The notes: generated from the sequence alone by a model not told the origin. Counted from the stretch's first letter, positions 34,164 through 45,548 are shown. The stretch: 64,000 nt of DNA from Pictodentalium vernedei (GCA_031216915.1 CM062294.1:391211217-391275216), one strand, 5' to 3'. A program made the numbers and translations.

Positions 34164-34647
34164 GCTTACGATTGTGGAATGTTGAAAAAAGAATGAATGA
34201 ATGAAAGGTTTTTGCCCGCCGAATGAAACATTAAAGTAATTAGCCGCTTTTCATATATCATTGACGCCTACAAACAGCGGAATGTCCCAAGCTGTCTTTT
34301 TTTATAAGTTAGCTAGTAAAACATAAACGAACACAGACAAGGGTCTTAAAAGGATAAATTCCACTTCTATTGAGTTACAAAAAATTCTAACAGTAACCAA
34401 GACACTGTTAGATAGGGATGGAGATGGCTTTCAATAAATTTTAAAAGTGGGTCGAGATAACTTTTTTCGGGACGAAATCACTTCGGGTCGAATTCACTTT
34501 TTTGGGTCGAGATCACTTTTTTGGGATGACTTCACTTTGGGTCGACTTCAACGTGGGTCGACTTCACTGCTATTCTTAGATTCCTCGGGTCTGTCATTTT
34601 GAAAATCACAGGAGAGCGACCTATTCCACCCCCCCCCCCCCCCCCCC

Positions 34648-34866
34648 AGGCCTGGCCGTTTGAGGGGAGCTATTGCTCCGGCTCTCCTTGGCTCTCCAAA
34701 AGGCAAATTGAGGAGAGCCACAATTGCTTTCCTTAAACTGTAATGGCTCTCCTCAATTTTCATATTAATAACCTTGTATAATTGATATTAGTGTAGAATA
34801 GCTCCCCTGAAACAGATTTAGGAGGGCCATAGTGGCTCCCCTGGATTTTTCAAAAGGCCAGGCCTG
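34648..34866. mobile_element. 219-bp MITE with CAGGCCTGGC ends in a poly-C tract
   Basis: The ends are CAGGCCTGGCCGTTTGA and the inverse of CAGGCCTGGCCTTTTGA. The interior repeats AGGAGAGCCA and its inverse. It is flanked on both sides by runs of C, so the target duplication cannot be read. It appears to be a short relative of the element at 27628-28971. Confidence 0.75.
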
Positions 34867-35230
34867 CCCCCCCCCCCCTCCCCTTTCCTGATTCCTGGGA
34901 AAAGGTCTGTGAGGGGAAATTTCCCTATACAGCATAGAGACAGTGTAGACTAATTACGGTATATTACTATGAGAATGGTTGATAGAAAACCCTGTAAGCG
35001 ATGAAACTAGAAACCAGAATCCCCTTTAAAGACCGGAATCACCCGGAATCCCCTCATATTTTACTACTTTTTCGCCATATTTAGCACTTTTAGTAATAAA
35101 AAATCATCCTAGGGGGTTTCCAATCAGTTTTTTTTCCAAATATAGATTTTGACGTGTCTTAGCGTACGAGAAGAGATTATCAGAACGATTATTATCATTC
35201 ATTACCTTTCATCGATCAAACTTTTTCAGG

Positions 35231-35339
35231 GGAAGTAACTGATAGAAAACTAATTAATTTCGCTGACCGCGTGACACACATTGAGAGCCTTGTACACAAG
35301 CACCCATTTGTGCAAAAAGTGATTCACACAAAGGATAAG
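35231..35339 (+). other. Exon-like segment (acceptor and donor present), unidentified
   Basis: The sequence CTTTTTCAG precedes and GTACCT follows a stretch open in one frame: TDRKLINFADRVTHIE then SLVHKHPFV. It needs a phase-1 upstream exon, whereas the candidate exon at 31679-31816 ends in phase 0, so the two do not join directly. It also lies inside a putative transposon (35000-36607). I do not recognise the peptide. Confidence 0.2.
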
Positions 35340-35381
35340 GTACCTGTGAAATAGCATGTAGTGTATCTATTTGCTTTTTCG

Positions 35382-35425
35382 CGGACGCCCGTGATATAGC
35401 CTGTAGACTATATCACGGGCGTCCG
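35382..35425. other. 18-bp-stem hairpin
   Basis: GACGCCCGTGATATAG and CTATATCACGGGCGTC pair perfectly around an 8-nt loop, and two more base pairs extend the stem. A partial third copy of the arm follows (ATATCACAGGCGCC at about 35444). Confidence 0.7.
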
Positions 35426-35716
35426 TGATATAATCTGTAGACCATATCACAGGCGCCCCGTGATATAGCCACTGCCTATACTTTAACGAGCATACGAACG
35501 AACAAACAAATGAATAGGTTTATTTTAATTTTATATTTATGTGTAAATAACTAAAATTTAAAAAAAAACGGCATCTTCTTACTTTGTCAAATGACCTGGG
35601 TTTTAATGTGTGCCTCTGCGATAGAAACTTCGTCAATCCGTGATAGGTCAGTGGTTAGTGTTTGAGCCATTGTAGTGAACAGCGATATACTTTACAGCAG
35701 TCACAGGCCAACTTTC

Positions 35717-36087
35717 CACGACCCTGGCTGACTTTGGGGCTTATCTCTGAGAGAGCGTAGGGTCGAGTTCTGTGCGGGTTTCTTTTTGAACAGTCATGAG
35801 CCAACCAAGATGATGATTCACTAAAGTTCTCATTCAAATTGAGCAAATTATAATCTTGATTAGTCCGAGTTTTTTCCCGCCCTTACCCCCCCCCCCCCCC
35901 CCCCCCCACGACCCTGGCTGACTTTGGGGCTTATCTCTGAGAGAGCGTAGGGTCGAGTTCTGTGCGGGTTTCTTTTTGAACAGTCATGAGCCAACCAAGA
36001 TGATGATTCACTAAAGTTCTCATTCAAATTGAGCAAATTATAATCTTGATTAGTCCGAGTTTTTTCCCGCCCTTAACCCCCCCCCCC
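35717..36087 (+). repeat. Tandem duplication of ~170 bp separated by poly-C
   Basis: The segment starting ACGACCCTGGCTGAC and ending TTTTTTCCCGCCCTTA is present twice, 190 bp apart, apparently without differences until the final bases, with a run of about 27 C between the copies. Confidence 0.8.
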
Positions 36088-36296
36088 TCCCCACACACAC
36101 TCATTCCAGTGAGCTTCAAGTTTGATAGTAAATTCTCGCTTCTCGGGCTATGATGTTTGTGTTGTATTGGCGATGTGTGATAAAACATCTAGTTCAAAAT
36201 GACGCCACAAGTTACTTCCCTTGGAAAATGTTTTGATCGAAAAAAAGCTTCTAAACGGGGAAGACTCTTTGCTAACCGCTTCCTATACCCTGAAAT

Positions 36297-36460
36297 CAGG
36301 GCTTGATTTAATCTGAAAATTTTGAATAGCAATTTACTATTCACCCTGGAAAATTGATTAGCAGTTGATCCAAAAGCACTTGAAACTAATAAATCTTGAA
36401 TAGCAAAATTCAGAAATTGGAGAGCAAAGTGCTATGCTAATCCAGTTAAATCGAGCCCTG
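36297..36460. mobile_element. 164-bp hAT-like MITE with 8-bp target duplication
   Basis: The terminal inverted repeats are CAGGGCTTGATTTAA and the inverse of CAGGGCTCGATTTAA. CCTGAAAT flanks it exactly (36289-36296 and 36461-36468). CAGGG ends and an 8-bp duplication indicate hAT. Non-coding. Confidence 0.9.
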
Positions 36461-36953
36461 CCTGAAATCCTTTGAAATTTACTAAATCTTGAACGTGGAA
36501 ACTTATTAGATTGGATTCCATTGCTAAAAGTACTATATATGGCGGAAATGTAGTAAAATATGAGGTGATTCCGGTCTTTAAAAGGGATTCTGGTTTCTAG
36601 TAGGACCCCCTGTAAGCTGTATCACAGGCCTTTCTGTCACACCATCCACAGGGAACTGTTAACTGTCAAAGGTCTTTTATAATCTGACTTTTGACAAATG
36701 TTTTGGTTTGGGAACAAGTTCTTTAACATTCAGTCAAGAAGAGGACTTGTGGACAATAGTCAAATTTAAAACCTTGGCAGTGGTTTCTAGTCTAGGCTTA
36801 ACTACCTTCTGATACAGCCAAGACTAGTCTATTCATGTCAATGACTTCTGGACTCACAAGGTGTGCCGTAGTAAAAAGTCTGGTAAATAACTAAGCAGCT
36901 AAGGGTTAAAAGAGAATCAGTATGTGCAAACTTGGGCTTTTGAAACCCATATA

Positions 36954-37663
36954 CAGGGACTGATATAAGCTTCATACACCGTAACCTTAAAATAGGTTAC
37001 GGTGTGCCTAGTAGGGCTGCAACGATATGCCTCACTCATGATACAATATGTATCGCAATTTTTTTTCACGATACGTTACAGGCAATACATTGAGAGTGAA
37101 TTCTCAGTAATAAAAGGCCCACAAACTGCACAGAGCTCAACTTTCATTTGACCAGTAACATCTAATTTCTTTTTTAGTGCTTGAGAAAGACAAATGAGTT
37201 TCAGCCAATGGACCTCTGGGAGTGTGGGTTTAACTCAAAGATGAGAGGTCTGTTGCCTCAAACTATGCTTATAATTTACACAGAGTTGATATTTTATTGA
37301 CATACAATTGAACAAGTGGAATTATAAGTTGGAAAAACACAAAATAGACGTTGGGGCTGAAAATGCAACTTCTTACTACGTCATGCCAACCTGGAAGTGA
37401 ATCGTTTTGTATAGTGATACACATGAAACGATACGATACGCGTATTGGGAACAAATGTATCGCGATGCATTGAAATTGCGATGAATTGTTACAGCCCTAG
37501 TGCCTAGCATACCGTAACCTGTAGGTTTCCGTAGTGTAGATATAAGGTAAATTATTAAGGTAATCAGTTTCCTTTCGTAACCTAATAATAGGTCTCGAGT
37601 TTATAGAAACACGTAACCTCCCCCATAACCTAACCTATAGGTTACGGCTTATGTCGGACCCTG
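36954..37663. mobile_element. MITE with CAGGG ends, host of a nested hAT MITE
   Basis: The ends are CAGGGACTGATATAAGC and the inverse of CAGGGTCCGACATAAGC. CATATA flanks both sides (36948-36953 and 37664-37669). The body is rich in GGTTACGG and its inverse, giving a palindromic interior. It is interrupted at 37012-37499. Confidence 0.75.
37012..37499. mobile_element. 488-bp hAT-like element with 8-bp target duplication
   Basis: The ends are TAGGGCTGCAACGATA and, inverted, TAGGGCTGTAACAATTC, with subterminal copies of ACGATAC and its inverse. GTGCCTAG flanks it exactly (37004-37011 and 37500-37507). TAGGGxTGCAACGAT ends are widespread among animal hAT elements. No coding region is seen. Confidence 0.9.
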
Positions 37664-37794
37664 CATATACATGTATGTATTGTACATTGTAGTTTATAAA
37701 GATTTGCTAGAAGGGCATCTGCCACCCTCCCCTCTTTTCAAATGAGGTGGGGTTTTGAGAGCGAGGGTGATTGCTCTCCTTCAAGCGACAGGCC

Positions 37795-38210
37795 TGGTTG
37801 GTGAAACAGGAGGAGAGATAAGTGCAGGAGCCAGGGTTCGAACCGTCGACTTCTAGCACACAAAGCGACCGATTTACCACGAGACTAAGAGATCCGGACC
37901 AACCAGGCTGGTTGGTAAATGGCCTTTATACCTCGACCGCTACACTACTCTCCCCTTCTTTTCAGATTCACCACATGTGAATCTCACCCAAGTTCCTCCT
38001 CAGAGCAGTCGAAACACCTGCAGTGCCACCTACTGCTGATGATCGTACGAGCCCCCAAATGTAACAGGAGGAGAGATAAGTGCGGGAGCCGGGGTTTGAA
38101 CTGTCGACCTCTAGCACACAAAGCGACCGATTTACCACAAGACTAAGAGATCCAGACCAATCAGACTGGTTGGTAAATGGCCTTTATACCTTGACCGCTA
38201 CATTGGTATT
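37795..38210 (-). repeat. Two tandem tRNA-like (SINE-type) sequences
   Basis: On the minus strand each copy reads TCTTAGTCTCGTGGTAAATC, like an A box, then CGGTTCGAACC (first copy, about 37845) or its variant with CAGTTCAAACC (second copy, about 38100), like a B box. They share the flanking segments GGAGGAGAGATAAGTGC and TGGTTGGTAAATGGCC. They are most likely a tRNA-derived SINE duplicated in tandem; they are not intact tRNA genes. Confidence 0.55.
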
Positions 38211-38437
38211 GTGAGGGATAGAGTTGAACAATGAATAGATTCATTGTTGAAAAAGTTACACAGGATGTTTTTCTTTTTCAAGAAAAGAATCCAAATTGTG
38301 AAGACTTCAAATTCTGTTCAGAAAAAAATTAGTGGAATAGCCACTTGACCAAGGGAAAATAGTAACTTGCCACAGAGATTCAAGTGACCACAATCTGGTC
38401 AATTTGGTGATAATTTGAGCATTTCATTCTAAATGAT

Positions 38438-39482
38438 TATCTTGTTTGATAAAGTTCATTAAGCCTGTCATGATTAATTGAGCAGTTGATTAATCGTTGA
38501 AAATGTCCATAATCGACTACAATTTCAAACATCGACAGTTTGGGTTTTCATCACTCCTTTACTGATGAATTATTGGTTATTACTCTCTTTCCCATCACGA
38601 TAATAAGAAGTGGTTGAGGCCATAGAATATTAATATTAATAGAATATTGATATGTGAAAGAAGTATAAAGATACGACATATGACACCATGTCTGGCATTC
38701 TAGAATGTATGGGAGAACAAATTATTGCCCTTCCCAGTTTGCTAAGGAGTGTGGGGAACACCACATCAAATATTACTGAAAGTAACAATTGCCTTCAAGA
38801 TGACTTGAAATCTCCAGTCTGTTGATCAGAGTTCCAACCACTTTATTCAGCGTCAAAGATTCAAGTGAAGTCTTGTGTAGATCAAGGGAAGTCACGGCAA
38901 ATGTGAAGTGGAATGCACTGTGGAAATAGGATAATGGTCATTTCTACCACAGGAGTGTAATTGCCTTAATTCCCAATGCAGCTATTATATAAGACTCTTG
39001 ACCACCCCAGATCCAAACCTGAACCTAGGCTCAGGTTTGGGCCTGAGATGGTCAAGTCTGAATTTTCCTTGGAGAGCAGGAGGTGTGCAGCATGGCTGCA
39101 TTTCTAACGAATGTATGGCCTGAGAAAGTAATGACCAAAAACAATGTTTTTTATATAGTTATTTCTAGAGGTCACAGTGTACGATTAAAGTCAACATTAA
39201 TCAATTATTCTTCTTCAAAAGTCGATCATGAAATTTCATAATCGTGCCAGCCGTAAAGTTCATGGAGCTCTGTCAAACAAGATTTCAAAGATTAAATTCT
39301 TGTATTGGATGCAATAATTGCAAGGAGATTCTGACTTGTATCCGTAAAACCTGGGAATTCAGTGGTTGTCAGATTAATTTTTGTGCAGACTACTTTGCAG
39401 TGGTAACCTGAGAAGTGGAGTTGTAAGTGTTTACTGTTCAACTGGTTGATAGAACCTGTAGTGCTTTTACTCTCAGTATTCA
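38438..39482 (+). repeat. Dispersed duplicate B, paired with 11505-12799
   Basis: Same orientation and content as 11505-12799 but without the MITE at 11739-11985. It has no long open frame of its own; the 79-codon frame at 39292-39531 mirrors one at 12609-12908. Confidence 0.8.
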
Positions 39483-40708
39483 AATAAGCATACAGGGCAG
39501 AGTAAGAGTACAGAGTTGAAAAATATTTCAAACCCAGTGACAGTACAGAGAGGCAATTAGATATTTTTTCAGAGAAAATAAAAAACTCATAAAATAGCTC
39601 TAGATATCAAATACACATTATACTGGACTAGTGACTTGTATATCATTATAGTTTTGTTTGTCAGTTGAGTCATTTCATTTGGATTAGGGATCCAGAACCA
39701 AATTATCTTAGAAAAGATGAACATCTTATTACCTGTAGCTTGTTTAATGTCTGTTTTCAATAATAGTGCAGACCGAAATAAGCAGAGTACACTCAGTACA
39801 GGGTGGCCGAAGGTTCATGCGGGTATGCTTATTTGGTCCCAAGATTAAGAGTTTTTGCTTCCTCTGGTGAAAATTCTACTTTGTAGAAGTTAGTGTGATG
39901 GACCACTCTCAAACTTTTGTCACTCCTGCAGAACATGTACTTGGAGAGTGGATTACCACACTAAAACTCATGGAGTGGAATTTTCACCCAGACAAAAACT
40001 CGGTGTGAAAAGTATAGGAAGGACAAGCAGAGTTTCAGCCAATAGACATTGGCTGATACGTTGCTTTTCTATCTTTTGTGTTATCACTGAGTTTGAAAGT
40101 TATTTTCCAAGTGGAATCTCCAGTTTATGAGTATTTTAGTATAAGTCGTCCCTCCACGTACTGTACTAGTACTGTACATGTAGACAAACTTGATGTTTTG
40201 GGGTTTGTACCTTTCCTGGAGTAGACAGTTTTCTTTTTGTTAGCACCATTAATAAACACAGGGTCAAGATGGTTAAATAATCTCTTCAACTGTTGTAGTA
40301 TGACAAACTTGTGAAATAGGTTTAGTATTTTTGTCCCAAAGGAAAGGAGATTGCACCCCTCCTCTCTCTCAGGATTTGTCTTCATGATCATGTAGATATA
40401 ATTCATCGGACAAGTCTTTATTATCACAATGCTCTGTGTATACTGTATTTGTATACATGAAATGTAGTGTTGGTGAGGGTGGGTGTTTCCACAATCTAAT
40501 CTAATTGTATCTGCTATCTTCTGTTTGTATTTCAGTGTTGAATTATCAGAAAAACAAGTGTTATATCACTATTTGAAAAATGTCTGTTGTACTTGGAAAA
40601 TGTTATCAGGGTTATATATTTAGTAGCTAGCAGTTTCAAGTTTGTTGTGTGTAATCTTGGTAAATGTGTGCGCATGTACCTGTTCCTACTTCTCATCTTC
40701 TATCTCCA
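39483..40708. other. Stretch without recognisable gene or repeat
   Basis: AT-rich sequence. The longest frame (100 codons, minus strand, 40125-40427) resembles nothing I know and has no supporting splice or start context. A good acceptor-like tract ending at about 40535 (TCTGTTTGTATTTCAG) is not followed by a convincing exon. Confidence 0.3.
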
Positions 40709-41310
40709 TTTTTAGCTCAACTTAACAACACCAGGGGACTCAGGTATGAGTTATTGGGATGGGCTGCGATACGTTGTCCATCCTCCCATATCTATGTCCC
40801 TCTGACCATCCACAATTTCCTTTACCGCACACTACAGGTCACATCTCTCACCCGATCAGTTTAAAATTTCATATGTGGCTTTTGGGTAATGTCTAGATGG
40901 GAGCCATCAAATTTTTCCTAATTTCGCTGAAAATGTCTTGATCGGAGCTGTCAAATTTTTCCCAATTTCACTGAAAAACATGTCTGTTGATGGCCTTCAT
41001 GGATTTGGCATTTAAATTGTCAACAATTTCATTAGCACACCCAACAGACTGTATCTCTCGCCCAATCTTTTTCAAATTTCATATGTAGCTTTGGTGTGAT
41101 GTCTCGATGGGAGCTATCAAATTTCCGATTTTCGTTGAAAAACATGGTTGTCAGCAGCCATTTTGGGTTTGGCATATGAATTGTCAAAAATTTCGTTCAC
41201 ATACCCTTCAAGTCTCACCTGCTCTTTTTCAGATTACATGTGTAGCTTTGGTATAATGTCCAGATGGGAAGTATCAAATTTTTCCTAATTTCGTTGAAAA
41301 ACATGTCGCC

Positions 41311-42115
41311 TAGTGATGAACCGATAATCGGCAGTCGGAACCGGCCGGTAATGGGGCATCGACCGATTATGACAAATGGCAGTTTCCGGTTATTCTATAT
41401 TTAACACTGACTATTAAAAATCCCTTTGATATCTGGCCATTTCAATAAAGGTTCCCCATTAAAAACGTGTGTAGTGCATAGCAGAAAATTTTGGTATTTG
41501 CAGAGCAAAGATATTACGAAATTTACCAACTACTATCAGTACGAGATCGCCACCATTTCCCCAAAATTGTAGAGTTCATGTAAACACGAGAGAAACACAT
41601 CAAGGGAGGTAACAAGTTGAAAAAAGAACATTGAATAATACATTCTGACAAACGTGTAAACCATGCATCATACGACTTCACAACACACATTAACATCAAA
41701 ATTATTTTTCAGTTAAGACACAGAGTATGTGTGCTCAGTTTCTTCCTGGTTAATACACATTATACAGCCAAGTGTATTGTATCCTTACACAAAACCATAT
41801 TAACACTATTTACCAGAATTAAACATAATTCTGGTAAATAGTGTTAATATGGTTAATAACGATCTTTTCCCCACACCCCAACCAAAATGCAATTATTATT
41901 TTGGCGAATATTGCCCAGCACTAAATATGCATACTCTGAGAACTTATGTGGTATTAAGCTTTCGTAGTTGATGATTTATCAACGAAATTCTGTAGTATAA
42001 CAGGCACCAACAGATTCTCTTCAGTGTCCTACTTCAACCATCGGAATGGGCATAATCGGCAGAGAAATAACTGGTAATCGGTTGATAGTAAATTTTGATA
42101 ATCGGTTTATCACTT
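41311..42115. mobile_element. hAT-like element with 8-bp target duplication
   Basis: The ends read TAGTGATGAACCGATAATCG and the inverse of AAGTGATAAACCGATTATC. ATGTCGCC flanks it (41303-41310 and 42116-42123). The interior contains ACCGATTATGAC-type repeats and a perfect hairpin with 28-bp arms (41793-41820 and 41827-41854). No transposase is seen. Confidence 0.85.
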
Positions 42116-42420
42116 ATGTCGCCGGTGCCCATCTTTGATTTGGCATATAAATTGTCAACAATTCCATTAGCACACCCTTTGATGTCTAGATGGGAGCTAT
42201 TGAATTGTTCTGAATTTCATTGAAAAACATGGCTGGCAGTGGCCATATTAGATTTGGCATTTTAATAGTCAACAATTCTATTAGCACGTCCTACAGGCCG
42301 CACCTTTCACCCGCTCTTATATGTAGATTTTTTGCGAAGTCTTGACGGGAGCTATAAAATTTTTCTGAATTTTCTTGAAAAACATGGCCACCATTGGCCA
42401 TCTTGGATTTGGCATATAAA

Positions 42421-44592
42421 TTTTTAGCTTAACTTGACAAAGTCGAGATGAGCTATTGCCATCACGCGTGCGGAAGTCTGTGAGTCTGTCCACGTTTTCC
42501 TTTAGCACGGGCTACACCCTGCAGTTCTTGTCTGATCGTCACGAAATTTCATATGCAGGTTTGGGGTCATGTCTAGATGAGAACGTCCCCTTTTGGTTGC
42601 AATCAGTCAACCAGTATGGTTGCCCGAGCTCAAAACCCGAAAACCATTAGCACAGTCTACAGGTCGTATTTATGAAGAGATTTCTTTGTAATTTGGTAGG
42701 ATGCCTCTGTATAATGCCTAGATGAGAACGTCCCCTTTTGGGCATGATCTGTCAACCGTGATGGCTGCCCAAGCCCGGAACCCAAAAACTTTTAGCACAG
42801 TCTGCAGGTCATGTTTAATATGGAGGGATTTCATTGTAACTTGGTAGGATGACTCCTTATGATGTCTAGATGAGAATTTCCCCATTTGGGCGCTAGATGA
42901 GAATTTCCCCATTTGGGCATGATCTGACAACCGTGACGACTGCCCGAGCCCAAAACCCGAAAACCTTTAGCACAGTATACAGGTCATATTTATTGAGGAA
43001 TTTCATTGTAACTTGGTGGGTTGACTTCATATAATGTCTAGATGAGAAAGTCCCCTTTTGGACATGATTGGGCAACTGTGACGGACACAGGGGCCCGAAG
43101 CCCAAAAACCTTTAGAACAGTCTACAGGTCATAATTATGAAGGGATTTCATTGTAGCTTGGTAGGATGACTCCAAATAATGCCTAGATGAGAACGTCCCC
43201 TTTTGGTCGCGATCATTCAGCCTTGATGACTGCCCGAGCCCAAAAACCTTTAGCATAGACTATAGGTCGTATTTATCCAAGGATTTCATTGTAACTTGTT
43301 AGGTTGACTCCATATAATGCCTAGATGATGACATCCCCTTTTGGTCATGGTTGGTAAACTGTGATGGCTACAGGTGCCCGAAACCCGAAAATCTTGAGCA
43401 CAGTCTACGGTCATATTTATGAAGGGATTTCATTGTAACTTCGTAGGATCACTCCAGATGATGCCCAGATGAGAATGTCCCCTTTTGGTTGCGATCATTC
43501 AACCATGATGGCTGCCCGAGCCCAAAGCCCAAAAACCTTTAGCACAGTCTTCAGTTCATATTTATGAAGGGATTTCATTGTAACTTGGTAGGTTGACTTC
43601 ATATAATGTCTAGATGAGAACAGCCCCTTTTGAATACCATTCGGCAACTGTGATGGCTACAGAGGCCTAAGCCTGAAAACCTTTAGCACAGTCTACAGGT
43701 AATATTTATGAAGGGATTTCATTGTACCTTGGTAGGATGACTCTAAATAATGTCTAGATGAGAACGTCCCCTTTTGGTCACGATCATTCAGCCTTGATGG
43801 CTGCCAGAGCCCAAAACCTTTAGCATAGTCAATAGGTCATATTATGGAAGGATTTCATTGTAACCTGTTAGTTTGACTCCATATAATGCCTAGATGATGA
43901 CATCCCCTTTTGGTCGTGATTGGACAACTGTGACGGCTTCAGGGGCCCGAAAACCTTGAACACAGTCTACAGGTCATATTTATGAAGGGATTTCATTGTA
44001 ACTTCGTAGGATCACTCCAGATGATGCCCAGATGAGAATGTCCCCTTTTGGTTGTGATCATTCAACCATGATGGCTGCCCAAGCCCAAAGCCCAAAAACC
44101 TTTAGCACAGTCTACAGGTCATATTTATGAAGGGATTTCATTGTAACTTGGTAGGTTGACTTCATATAATGTCTAGATGAGAACGCCCCCTTTGGACGCA
44201 ATTGGGAAAGTGATAGCTACAGGAGCCCGACGCCCAAAAACCTTTAGCACAGTCTACAGGCCATATTTATGAAGGGATTTCAATGTAACTTGATAGGATG
44301 ACTCGTTTTGGAATAATTTCACTGTAACTTGGTAATTTTCGTTGATGTACGTTAATTGTGAGGCCCACATACATTAACTGTGAGGTCATATTAACCCACC
44401 CCACAGCTCTTCCGTACAGTGTACACCTCATATTATTTTTATCAAAAACATAGCATACAGGGAACAGAAATGAACATATTCCGAATTATCACAATTCTTG
44501 TCTTATTTCACAATCCTTTCATAAACATTGAACATTATCCTTTTCATCAAACACAAAACACAAGTTAAGCTACAGTGTCATTGACACTTTCA
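42421..44592 (+). repeat. Tandem-core element with TAGCTTAACTTG termini, subfamily D
   Basis: It starts TTTTTAGCTTAACTTG then GATGAGCTATTGCCATCACG, and ends AAGTTAAGCTACAGTGTC followed by ATTGACACTTTCA. Between are about eleven ~160-bp units with GAAGGGATTTCATTGTAAC, TAGATGAGAACGTCCCC and AAAACCTTTAGCACAGTC. It is inserted in the element at 40709-44690. Non-coding. Confidence 0.75.
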
Positions 44593-45344
44593 TTAAAAAT
44601 TCCATTAACACACCCTACAGGTCACATTCCTCACCAAATCTTTTTCAGATTTCATATGTAATAGTAGCTTTGGTTTTATGTCTTTTTTGTAGAAACTTGA
44701 GTGAATGACTTGGCATTACTGGAACTTTCCATTTAGTTATTTCATTTCCTCTGCTCCTCAGTTACATGTATGATACATCTTTTTCACCATGTCTCATACA
44801 ATGTACTTACCCCCAGGAAGTGAAGCAGTGCTTGTTTACTGTGGTAAACAAGCACTGGTAAAATAGGATCCGGTCACCAATGCCAGGGGTGGAAGTCCAC
44901 TAAAATGGACACTATGCGTATAACTGATTGGCTGGACTTGACTTTATATCCATGTTGCTGTCATGATTAGAACCTGAGTAGAAATATGTGATCTTAAGCA
45001 CCAATAAATAAATCACACATCATATGGTACTTTGGTACCCAGTTGATGTCCATCAATACATCCTGCCAACTAATTCAGTAGAGAATTGGGGATCCAACAA
45101 GCAAATTTGCTAAACATGGACAGTGGCAGATCAAGGATTTGGGATTGAGGCAACACTAGGACTGTCACAACTATCAAGTTTTGCCAGTATTAGTCGACAG
45201 TGAGTCATTTCCAATTAGTTCAACAAACAATCTCTAATATACAATGTACTTACAAATTTAAAACTGACATTGTATGAATGTGTACACCTCTGTGTTGATA
45301 TAAAATGCAAACACCAGAATATCTCCGATTAATCTGAACAATTT

Positions 45345-45528
45345 AACCATTTACCTAACATAAAAAGCAGACAACACTTGCAAACAAAATTATTGAGTTC
45401 CAATGAGAGTCATAAGCTGTGTTTTGGAGGCAAAAAAATGAAAAAAATAATGAAACTTGAATGCTGATTCTTTTATGAATAGCACTGGTCGATTTGGGTC
45501 GTTATGCTGGGTAAAAGGTTAAAAAGAA
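45345..45528. mobile_element. Short MITE with TTTAACC ends beside DIRS copy 3
   Basis: The ends are TTTAACCATTTACCTAAC and GGGTAAAAGGTTAAA, as in the TTAACCCTTTACC family seen further right. GAATAGCACTGGTCGATTTG near its right end recurs in diverged form at about 59026. Confidence 0.5.
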
Positions 45529-45548
45529 CAACATTTGTGAAATTTTTC

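Larger units (their letters stand above)
32046..34575 (-). mobile_element. MULE-like transposon remnant with 9-bp target duplication
   Basis: The termini are long imperfect inverted repeats made of iterated AGTCGACCC blocks: GTGAAGTCGACCCACG on the left and its inverse on the right, extending for more than 100 bp. TTAGATTCC flanks both sides (32037-32045 and 34576-34584). Long terminal repeats plus a 9-bp duplication are typical of Mutator-like elements. The interior carries minus-strand zinc-finger remnants (33344-34163), a 62-bp-arm palindrome (32677-32810) and GAATGAATG microsatellites (33690-33960). The catalytic domain is absent. Confidence 0.7.
35000..36607. mobile_element. Putative TIR element flanked by a 10-bp direct repeat
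   Basis: Inverted segments of ~75 bp (ACTAGAAACCAGAATCCC, AAAGACCGGAATCACC, CTCATATTTTACTAC) lie at both ends. CCCTGTAAGC occurs directly outside each end (34990-34999 and 36608-36617). A 9- to 10-bp duplication would fit a Mutator-like element, but the outermost bases of the ends do not match well. The interior contains a strong hairpin (35382-35425), a tandem duplication with poly-C and a nested hAT MITE. Confidence 0.5.
40709..44690 (+). repeat. Tandem-core element, subfamily C, split by two insertions
   Basis: It starts TTTTTAGCTCAACTTA and has units with TTTGGCATATAAATTGTC, CCATTAGCACACCC, CTCTTTTTCAGATT and GATGTCTCGATGGGAGC. A hAT-like element occupies 41311-42115 and another tandem-core element 42421-44592, after which the original unit resumes (TTAAAAATTCC at 44593). 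The far terminus is not recognisable. Confidence 0.65.

Noticed and set aside
31679-35339. A two-exon gene joining 31679-31816 to 35231-35339
   Set aside because: The first segment ends in phase 0 and the second is open only in phase 1, and the second lies inside a putative transposon, so they cannot be joined directly.
37795-38210. Two tRNA genes on the minus strand
   Set aside because: A- and B-box-like segments are present, but I cannot fold a complete cloverleaf, and the two copies share long non-tRNA flanks, as SINEs do.
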